From positions 1-13,294 of the forward strand of contig CAYMKI010000086.1 in the NCBI GenBank assembly GCA_964390695.1: a stretch of DNA of 13,294 nucleotides, in the 5' to 3' direction. How positions within the stretch are numbered: position 1 is the stretch's first letter; every line of letters starts with the position of its first letter. Shown here one piece after another: positions 7,245 to 13,294 of this stretch. Both the position numbers and the translations under genes were made by a program. The DNA is from CAWACC01 sp964390695. GTDB taxonomy: Bacteria > Chlamydiota > Chlamydiia > Chlamydiales > Parachlamydiaceae. The notes under the pieces are model-generated. The model was not told where the DNA came from and did not search any database. It saw nothing but the letters and a program-made list of their open reading frames with translations.

Positions 7245-8510
7245 TTAGTGAATCAATCCCTTGATGACTGCTATGCTTTGGGGATTATCGATTTTTGACA
7301 AAAGATAATCCACAAAGCGAGAGCTTTTAAATAACTCTGGAGCATGCTGTTTGATTACATTCAAGGACTCAAACGACCCTTTGTTTAGTTCGGCTAAAAG
7401 TTGTTTCATCTCAATAGTAATATCGTCTTCATCTATACGCGAAGAGTTTCGTCTATATGATGTGTCGTAAAAGTGTAACTTTAAGAGGGCCTCAAGGTCT
7501 ATTTTATAAGCTCCGTAAAAATTGAATTCGCAGGCTTGAGACATTTTTTTTCCCAAATCCGATAAAAACTCCAGTAATTCATTATCGTTTAATTCGGCTA
7601 TGAGCCCATAGATATGATTTATATGTGTTTCGGGTAAGAGATCAAAAAATCTGAACGAATTTAACACCAAAATTTTCTGCATCTCTTTTACGTTATAAGA
7701 GATAAGTCTAGAATTGTCAACTACTGCAAAAATACGACTTAATAAATGTCCTTTCTCAATCAGCTCAAAGGTTTGTTTATGAGTATACATCCCCCCTTTT
7801 AATTCAAACTTGAAAATCTCATTTTTAATATTAAAACTTTGACGATGACCTGTCTCGATATTGAAGTGATTATACATTAAATCTTTTTGTTTGAAAAAGA
7901 TACAGGGGTTCTTATTAAAATTTTTATCGTCTAACAATTTTGGCAAATCTAGTTCTAATCCCATGGTGCGATCTTTTAGACATTTTGGATCAATTAAATC
8001 AGGACCGAAACAAATGACATTGCCATCCCCTTGTTCAACATCCTCATCGGTCAACGCCGCTTCTCGAAATGTAATACCCAGTCTTGTCAGATTGTCTCTT
8101 CCATACAAGCAACCTTCGAGAATTTTTTCTATATTTGCGATACTTGCAAGGTGTTTGACAGAAGTATACAGCGTAATCTGGTCTGCAGCTTTCACAATGC
8201 GATCAGCTAACTCGGGACTGCACTTTTGGGGTCGATAAGGTGTATTCGCATCTTTAAAGATTTCCTCTGCATTCAACCCCAGCTTGCTGATGCGCACAAT
8301 CTCCGAATCCTGTCGGAGCTTTGCTCGAAAAAGCCTTTGAATATACAGGATTTTATTTTCAAGAGCTTCGTCTTTGCAATTTCTTTCTTTAAATAAGGCG
8401 ACAGCAAAATCTTTTGTGTTTTGCGTAATAGCAGTAGTTGAATTGTGGCTTTCAAGTGTGCAATAATTGTTTGTATCAAAAACAAATTGACTGCTACATG
8501 AAAAATCCAT
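7245..8510 (-). CDS. unknown 421-aa protein with IQ-like motif; possible ART-like fold
   Basis: The start is taken as the ATG at 8510 because AAAGGA (8523-8518) lies 7 bases upstream; a TTG two codons earlier would leave almost no spacing. There is no signal peptide or membrane segment. Residues about 55-66 read YIQRLFRAKLRQ, resembling an IQ calmodulin-binding motif (IQxxxRxxxxR). A block at about 113-178 includes LYTSVKHLASIANIEKILEG and then GDGNVICFGPDLIDP. The 'xHLxSIxNIxxILxxGL' pattern recalls the start of DarT-like and other ADP-ribosyltransferase-fold domains, but the catalytic residues cannot be assigned by eye, so this is only a suggestion. The C-terminal half is helical (ELIEKGHLLSRIF, DLLPETHINHIYG) and unrecognised. 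It converges on the oxygenase gene, diverges from the 334-aa gene, and is probably transcribed from the AT-rich region upstream. Confidence 0.8.
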   Translation of the reverse strand: MDFSCSSQFVFDTNNYCTLESHNSTTAITQNTKDFAVALFKERNCKDEALENKILYIQRLFRAKLRQDSEIVRISKLGLNAEEIFKDANTPYRPQKCSPELADRIVKAADQITLYTSVKHLASIANIEKILEGCLYGRDNLTRLGITFREAALTDEDVEQGDGNVICFGPDLIDPKCLKDRTMGLELDLPKLLDDKNFNKNPCIFFKQKDLMYNHFNIETGHRQSFNIKNEIFKFELKGGMYTHKQTFELIEKGHLLSRIFAVVDNSRLISYNVKEMQKILVLNSFRFFDLLPETHINHIYGLIAELNDNELLEFLSDLGKKMSQACEFNFYGAYKIDLEALLKLHFYDTSYRRNSSRIDEDDITIEMKQLLAELNKGSFESLNVIKQHAPELFKSSRFVDYLLSKIDNPQSIAVIKGLIH

Positions 8511-8517
8511 TAACAAA

Positions 8518-8538
8518 TCCTTTGTTATGTTAAGTATA
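8518..8538 (-). promoter_or_regulatory. -10 element and Shine-Dalgarno of the 421-aa gene
   Basis: On the minus strand TATACT occupies 8538-8533 and AAAGGA 8523-8518, with the ATG at 8510. A transcript starting near 8526 would have a leader of only about 16 bases, just enough for the Shine-Dalgarno. A -35 is not clear: TTAACT upstream is spaced 19 bases. The Shine-Dalgarno is the more secure part. Confidence 0.45.
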
Positions 8539-8704
8539 AGAACTATACGCTAAAAATAGTTAAATTTATAAATAACAATTATAATATCATAATTAAATAT
8601 TTTTTTGCATTAAGAATTTGCTAAGAGTTCCCGCCAGAAAAATAACATGCTTTTAGAAAAACGCTTAAACATGAAAAACAGGATGGGTAGTATAAGATAA
8701 CAGG

Positions 8705-8733
8705 TTTACAAAATTTGGAGTATATGATAGATT
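8705..8733 (+). promoter_or_regulatory. promoter candidate for the 334-aa gene
   Basis: TTTACA (8705-8710) and TAGATT (8728-8733) are separated by 17 bases. The -10 is a weak match. It would give a leader of about 78 bases that includes the hairpin at 8747-8763. Confidence 0.3.
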
Positions 8734-8746
8734 TTTCGCCTACAGA

Positions 8747-8763
8747 GATGGCGTAGCGTCATC
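8747..8763 (+). promoter_or_regulatory. compact hairpin in the leader of the 334-aa gene
   Basis: GATGGCG (8747-8753) and CGTCATC (8757-8763) form seven pairs, one of them G-U, around a TAG loop. CGCC at 8737-8740 could instead pair with the GGCG half, giving two exclusive structures 50-80 bases before the start codon. The Shine-Dalgarno AGGAAG (8805-8810) is 7 bases before the ATG at 8818. A regulatory role is only inferred. Confidence 0.4.
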
Positions 8764-8817
8764 CGACCATTATCTAAAATTTGTCACAAGTCCAGCTTAA
8801 GGAAAGGAAGAATTTTT

Positions 8818-9822
8818 ATGAGTTTAATAACGAGCATATCACACACTCCTGTAACGTCAAATAGCAGCAGCTCTTTTGATCCAACTAATAACGCAAGAAT
8901 TCTTTCTCTGGTCTCACAAGCCATACAGTCAGCTAGGAACCTATGTCTATTTGAAGCCATGGAGAATCAACATGAGAAAGACCAAACCTTTAGGATTGAA
9001 TATTATAATAAAACACAGCTTGTCTATAGTGCGCACGTTAAACCGGTGCCATTTCAATGTAAAAACGGAACAACGATCCAGCTGAACAAAGCTACTCCTA
9101 AATGGACGGCAAGCTCAACAGATCGAGAAGATCTCATTAACACAGAGCGAGTGCGTTTTTTTGATCTCATCCAAAATATCTGCGATCTTTACAATGTCAT
9201 GAAAACAAAAATTAATGCTGTCACCACCTCGAGTTCTTCAGCATCTTCCGATCAGTATACCATCTGGGTTTCATCACAAACACCTACTTTTGACCACAAT
9301 ATTTGGAATATTATTTTTAATTCATATCCTCTTTGCATGGAACAATATCATCCCTGTTTGCAGCTTTGGGAAAATGTGGCTTTATCCACAGCCTTGGCTA
9401 GTTTTTTGACATTATCAAATTATTACGTTTCACAACCTTCTTGGGCAGTAGATGAAAATGCCGATATTTCTCAGCGAGACCTTCATCGCAAACATGTTGA
9501 ATGGATGGATCTTTCTGCAAAATTTCATGAAAAATACCAAAGTATTCGCAATGCCTTTGCCGATTATCAACCGAAACAGAATTTGGAAAACGACCTAGCA
9601 CAAATTGAGAACACCTGGAAAAATTTTGAGGCTTCAGCCTTAGTAATAGGAAAGAAGGTACAAAAAGATTTCATTGAATGGGATGATAATCACCATGCTC
9701 AATTTGAAGATTTAAAACGTCATGCAGATGATTTAGGAAGACCCTCTACTGAATGCAAAAAATTATCCCTAGAACACTCTTTACCCTCCAAAAGTTCAGC
9801 AACTTCCCGAGCAAACGAGTAA
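8818..9822 (+). CDS. unknown 334-aa protein with Ser/Thr-rich tracts
   Basis: I do not recognise the family. The product is soluble, with no signal peptide or membrane segment. The first 22 residues are Ser/Thr-rich (TPVTSNSSSSF), a second tract TTSSSSASS lies near residues 138-146, and the C-terminus is again Ser-rich (SKSSATSRANE). The centre is aromatic (YTIWVSSQTPTFDHNIWNI) and the C-terminal third is charged and helical (HRKHVEWMDLSAKFHEKY, LAQIENTWKNFEASAL). Ser/Thr-rich termini also occur in the neighbouring U-box protein, and a polar, disordered N-terminus is typical of type III secreted proteins, so an effector is plausible but unproven. AGGAAG 7 bases upstream fixes the start. Near the end the +1 frame is open from 9773 to a stop at 9848-9850 and would encode a Pro/Gln-rich tail, so the exact C-terminus is uncertain. 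Confidence 0.75.
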   Translation: MSLITSISHTPVTSNSSSSFDPTNNARILSLVSQAIQSARNLCLFEAMENQHEKDQTFRIEYYNKTQLVYSAHVKPVPFQCKNGTTIQLNKATPKWTASSTDREDLINTERVRFFDLIQNICDLYNVMKTKINAVTTSSSSASSDQYTIWVSSQTPTFDHNIWNIIFNSYPLCMEQYHPCLQLWENVALSTALASFLTLSNYYVSQPSWAVDENADISQRDLHRKHVEWMDLSAKFHEKYQSIRNAFADYQPKQNLENDLAQIENTWKNFEASALVIGKKVQKDFIEWDDNHHAQFEDLKRHADDLGRPSTECKKLSLEHSLPSKSSATSRANE

Positions 9823-9902
9823 GGCTGTTCAAACCCAACTTACTCCCTAAATCCTAGCTCACATTGAATCAGACAATTGAGATAGCGCAGCTAATGTCCG
9901 AA

Positions 9903-9923
9903 GTCAAGGGGTATTCCCTTGAC
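9903..9923. terminator. perfect inverted repeat between convergent genes
   Basis: GTCAAGGG (9903-9910) and CCCTTGAC (9916-9923) are exact complements around a GTATT loop. It lies between the stops of the 334-aa gene (9822) and the ankyrin gene (9955), where a bidirectional terminator is expected. Neither side has a T tract, so it would be a non-canonical terminator or a 3'-end stabilising structure. Confidence 0.5.
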
Positions 9924-9954
9924 AAGGCAATAGAGGCGTTAGATCAGTTAGGTT

Positions 9955-12900
9955 TTACAGCTTGTGAGTGTTTTTTGGAAGCACTTTGCACAATCTCAAT
10001 TTAATGGCCAGATCTTTTGGGGTGACGCCTTCTTTATTAGGCAAATCCCATTTGGCCCCTTTTTGCGTCAGCAAAGCTATGAAAGAGAGAAGTTGCAAAT
10101 TCTCATTTTTTTCTCTCGTCAAACGTATAGCATCGTGTAAGGCAGTGTTGCCTTTATCATCGATGCTATTGACATCCGCTCCATGATTTATAAGCATTGC
10201 GGCTAGTTTTAGCGCGTTTATGTTTATGGCTACATGCAAAGCGGTCCTCTGATTTCGATCGATCTTATCGTTGACTTTGGCGCCTTGTGCAAGCAAATAT
10301 TTCAGAAGAACTTCCTGCATGGACATTGTAGCATATATCAAAGGTGTCAACCCGTCTACCTCTGATTTTTCATTTAGGCTTTTTTTGTAATCAGAATTCA
10401 TCAGTAATCTCAGTGCTTCGAGACAACAGCTTGTGTTATCCTCATTCGCACAGGAAATCACATGATTGATTGGATTTTTGAATAAAGCAGAACATTTTTT
10501 GTAAGGTATGAAAATAGCTCTCTTACTCAACAACCCCTGAATGGCAGGTAAATTTGCCTTCCTCAAAGCCCAGTATAAAGCCGAACCGAGAGGATCATCG
10601 GTCGCTTGTAGGTTTATATGGGGATGATTTATAAGACGTTTTATAAAATCTTCCTTAGCATCATTTAATAGGGCGCTCGATAAGACCTGGTGTAGGTTAT
10701 ATCGAACTCTAGATAAGAGATATTCAACACCCTCATCTTGATCTGCATAAGGATAATCAGAAGCGAGAAATCGATCGAGATAGTGCAATCCGACCTCTCC
10801 GCTCAAATCCACCCCCCTGGCTTCCAACACCTTTAACATTTCCAGATCGCAATTACTCAAAAGCGGTTTTGAGGCCAATTCGGCACCTTTCTGGATCATT
10901 TTCTTTAGGATGGACAAATCTGATGTTAAATGCGTCGATAAGTCGATGCACTGTTCTTGAATACATTCCGGAAAATGTTCTACGAGCGAAAATATGAACT
11001 CGCGAGTCTTGTCATTTGAATCCAAGTTAAGATACAAAGCAGCCTGTAACACTGGTAAGTTGTAAAAAGCATCAATCCGACTATCTGGAAACTGTTTAAA
11101 CCAATGAATCCATTTTTTTAAAATATCGACCTGACTATCCAAAAACTCATGTCTACCCGCAGACAATATCATGCCGGTAATGAATAATTGCTCATAAAAT
11201 TTCGTACGAGGGTCTGTCTTTAAACGATCTTTAGTATTTAGAAAGATGGTTAAAATTTCGTGTAGCATCAAGCCAACCCCCCTAGAATGGCTCAATCCCC
11301 ACTTTTCTAAAGACATTTTTAAAATGACGGGGACATGCTCATGGGTAAGTTTTTTGTCCTTCAGTAACTCCAGCAAAAAGTGTAGATTCTGTGGAGGGTT
11401 TTTAAAACCTAACACCCAAGGAGTATCGCCTTGCAGGTTAACGGGATTATTTACAGGAATCTGGGCAGCTTTAAGATGTCTGTATAGATTCAGATCTTGT
11501 TCTTTCATGACCCAGTGCATGATCGAATCCCCTTGCGAATCTTGTAAAGTAAGATCGGCGCCGTTGTCTAAGAAAAAATCGATGACAGGTATAGGATCGG
11601 TGTCTTTTCTTTTCTGACGCAGATAATACATCCAGGGAAGCTCGCCCTTCTCGAACGTCTGATTGATATTCACGCCATGCAATAGCATTAATTTCGCTAG
11701 ACGCAAGTTTTCATTTTCCAAAGCTTTAACAAATATACGGTCTAAGCGGCAAGCCCTAGGATTAATCGCTAGCCCAGGGATTTCAAGGATGAACTGTAAC
11801 AAACCAGGAAGATCTGCCGCGAGCTCTAAGGTATTGATTTTTCTTTGTGTTTCTGCTTGTAGCGCAGCGCCCCGTTTGATAAAGAATTCTATTAAAGTTC
11901 TGTTTTGGTAAAGAATCGCCCAGTGCAAAGCAGTTAAGCCTGCGCCGTCTTGAATATTGATATCAGCACCCGCCTCCAATAAAGCCTTGGCTAAATCCAA
12001 ACTTTTTTCCTTACCATGTACGACCACAAGATGCAAGGGACTATATTGATGAGCATTGACTAAATTAGGATTGCCCCCTCTTTTAAGAAGCCACTTCAGA
12101 CTCTCAACATCGCCATTGTACACACACATATGCACAGCGGTATCTTGTTTCTCTCTAAGAGGTTGATTTATATCTATATGCGGGTAATTCAGCAATTTAC
12201 TCAAAATGTCTGTACTTGAAGCAAACCTCACAGCAAGGGCAATTAACGGATAATTTTCAAACCCTGCCTCAGATCCTGCCAAGCGGTCGACAAGAAAATG
12301 AGCGTTTGGCCAGTTTTTTGCGTGAAGTGCTGCTACAAGCGCTTTAGCTCCTTGCTCACCTTTAATGTCCTGTTGAAAAGCTGAAAATTCTTGAATAACC
12401 TCAGGTTGTCCGCCTGCACACAACAAGCTGAAAGGCGTGTGATAAAGCGCGTTGCAGCTGTTCAAATCAGCTCCCTGCGCTACCAACCAACGCGCTATTT
12501 CAAATTGCTTGCGGTCCATAGCAATTAGCAAAGGTGTAGACCCTCTGGAGTTCACATCCTTCATAAGCGCAGGATTTTGGTTTATAAGCGACTGAACTTC
12601 TTGTAGATTACCTGCTACAATCACTTTCATCAAGGGGGTATAGGAAAATTCGTTTATAATATTCGACAATTCAAAGAGTTTCAAAGCTTCAGCAAATTGG
12701 ACCCCCTCCTTGAAGAGCATATTTATCTCATTTAAACGCTCAGGGTGTAGTTTGTGCTGCAGCTCTTTCAATGTGTTTCGTAGCAGCAAGCCCTTGTTGG
12801 TATCTTGATGGAGGCTTCTAAGAATGGCTGAATACAACTTGGCAGCCTTCGGCACAGGTTTAGAAAAGAATATACTGTCCAAAGCTTCAATAAAATCTTC

Positions 12901-13294
12901 TTGCGACTGTTTCCCCGCCGTCATTTGGCGTAAAGTTTTATTAGAAGGCGTACTTTCAGATGCTGATAAATAGACTTCTCTAACTCCTTGATCAAAATCG
13001 ATCCAAGTAGTCTCTTCCAAATACCATGGATGCAAAGTCGAATTGCCTATCTTAAAGCTGAGCTTTCGGAACTTTTCATCTCCCTCCAATTGAAAAAGCA
13101 CTTCTCTGACTTTCTGAGTGTTTTTAAGCATGACATTCTTTAGGCAGACTCCCCTCCCCTCATAACGGCATTTCCAAGTTCCGATAAAAAACACTTTATA
13201 AGCCGGCTGTAAGAACAATTCATCTGTCAGACCGTGAAAAGCATTAAATGTATCTCTTGCAATATCTTCTAGGTCTTGTTGTGGAGTATTGATC
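9955..13294 (-). CDS. large ankyrin-repeat protein, 5' end outside window
   Basis: The frame is open across the right edge: 25 codons without a stop precede the TTG at 13218, so that TTG is not the start. At least 1,112 residues are visible; positions here count from the TTG. Residues 1-90 are a beta-looking, non-repeat region (VFFIGTWKCRYEG, FRKLSFKIGNSTL). Ankyrin repeats run from about 191 to 254 (YTPLMKVIVAGNL, STPLLIAMDRKQF...WLVAQGADLN) and 356-455 (DTAVHMCVYNGDVESLKWLL, YSPLHLVVVHGKE, LTALHWAILYQNR), with degenerate units to about 600. A helical, repeat-poor stretch fills about 620-880. Clean repeats return at 955-1070 (LTPLIYATMSMQE, RTALHVAININAL, NTALHDAIRLTRE, VTPKDLAIKL). Ankyrin repeats mediate protein binding, and in intracellular bacteria such proteins are often secreted to the host; no enzymatic domain is visible. 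It converges on the 334-aa gene with a perfect hairpin between them. Confidence 0.92.
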   Translation of the reverse strand, partial: INTPQQDLEDIARDTFNAFHGLTDELFLQPAYKVFFIGTWKCRYEGRGVCLKNVMLKNTQKVREVLFQLEGDEKFRKLSFKIGNSTLHPWYLEETTWIDFDQGVREVYLSASESTPSNKTLRQMTAGKQSQEDFIEALDSIFFSKPVPKAAKLYSAILRSLHQDTNKGLLLRNTLKELQHKLHPERLNEINMLFKEGVQFAEALKLFELSNIINEFSYTPLMKVIVAGNLQEVQSLINQNPALMKDVNSRGSTPLLIAMDRKQFEIARWLVAQGADLNSCNALYHTPFSLLCAGGQPEVIQEFSAFQQDIKGEQGAKALVAALHAKNWPNAHFLVDRLAGSEAGFENYPLIALAVRFASSTDILSKLLNYPHIDINQPLREKQDTAVHMCVYNGDVESLKWLLKRGGNPNLVNAHQYSPLHLVVVHGKEKSLDLAKALLEAGADINIQDGAGLTALHWAILYQNRTLIEFFIKRGAALQAETQRKINTLELAADLPGLLQFILEIPGLAINPRACRLDRIFVKALENENLRLAKLMLLHGVNINQTFEKGELPWMYYLRQKRKDTDPIPVIDFFLDNGADLTLQDSQGDSIMHWVMKEQDLNLYRHLKAAQIPVNNPVNLQGDTPWVLGFKNPPQNLHFLLELLKDKKLTHEHVPVILKMSLEKWGLSHSRGVGLMLHEILTIFLNTKDRLKTDPRTKFYEQLFITGMILSAGRHEFLDSQVDILKKWIHWFKQFPDSRIDAFYNLPVLQAALYLNLDSNDKTREFIFSLVEHFPECIQEQCIDLSTHLTSDLSILKKMIQKGAELASKPLLSNCDLEMLKVLEARGVDLSGEVGLHYLDRFLASDYPYADQDEGVEYLLSRVRYNLHQVLSSALLNDAKEDFIKRLINHPHINLQATDDPLGSALYWALRKANLPAIQGLLSKRAIFIPYKKCSALFKNPINHVISCANEDNTSCCLEALRLLMNSDYKKSLNEKSEVDGLTPLIYATMSMQEVLLKYLLAQGAKVNDKIDRNQRTALHVAININALKLAAMLINHGADVNSIDDKGNTALHDAIRLTREKNENLQLLSFIALLTQKGAKWDLPNKEGVTPKDLAIKLRLCKVLPKNTHKL

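Larger units (their letters stand above)
8511..8817. other. 307-base divergent intergenic region
   Basis: This gap separates the starts of two divergent genes. Bases 8525-8620 are very AT-rich and hold a small AT hairpin (AATTAT 8577-8582 with ATAATT 8589-8594). The right part carries a plus-strand promoter candidate and a G+C-richer hairpin at 8747-8763. No ORF of note, tRNA or known RNA motif was seen. It probably contains the promoters of both flanking genes. Confidence 0.7.

Noticed and set aside
8511..8516. TTG start at 8516 for the 421-aa gene
   Set aside because: The Shine-Dalgarno at 8523-8518 fits the ATG at 8510 with 7-base spacing; the TTG abuts it.
11246..11617. 123-aa plus-strand ORF within the ankyrin gene
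   Set aside because: Antisense shadow of the ankyrin frame, with no ribosome binding site.

Overview
The window is AT-rich, densely coded DNA that fits a bacterium living inside eukaryotic cells. The best guess is an amoeba-associated (environmental) chlamydia such as a Parachlamydiaceae relative. This is inferred from protein content: MORN-variant repeat proteins, a DUF115/Maf-like enzyme, an Inc-like double hydrophobic segment, a eukaryote-type U-box and a very large ankyrin protein. An amoeba-adapted gammaproteobacterium such as a Legionella relative is not excluded. No rRNA, tRNA, CRISPR array or recognisable insertion sequence was found.

Layout, left to right. (1) 1-2905, plus strand: the 3' end of a MORN-variant repeat protein, then 17 bases later a 795-aa protein joining a DUF115/Maf (MptE-like) core to a C-terminal array of the same 24-residue repeat. 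(2) 3022-4167: a 381-aa unknown protein with two adjacent hydrophobic segments near its C-terminus, resembling a chlamydial inclusion-membrane protein. (3) 4358-5659: a 433-aa protein ending in a complete U-box, the E2-binding domain of ubiquitin ligases, with a good promoter candidate and Shine-Dalgarno. (4) 5818-7074: an isopenicillin-N-synthase-like 2-oxoglutarate/Fe(II) oxygenase with a long polar N-terminal extension. (5) 7245-8510, minus strand: a 421-aa unknown with an IQ-like motif and a block loosely like ADP-ribosyltransferase-fold proteins. A possible 65-aa ORF follows it. (6) A 307-base divergent intergenic region, then 8818-9822, a 334-aa unknown with Ser/Thr-rich tracts. (7) 9955 to the right edge, minus strand: an ankyrin-repeat protein of at least 1,112 residues whose start lies outside the window.

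Apart from the first pair, the genes look like independent transcription units, several with their own leaders, strong ribosome binding sites or flanking hairpins. The mix of eukaryote-like domains and unknown Ser/Thr-rich proteins reads as a host-interaction (effector) cluster rather than a metabolic pathway. Several starts matter: the leftmost and rightmost reading frames both run off the window, and the minus-strand 421-aa gene should start at the ATG at 8510, not at the TTG two codons upstream.
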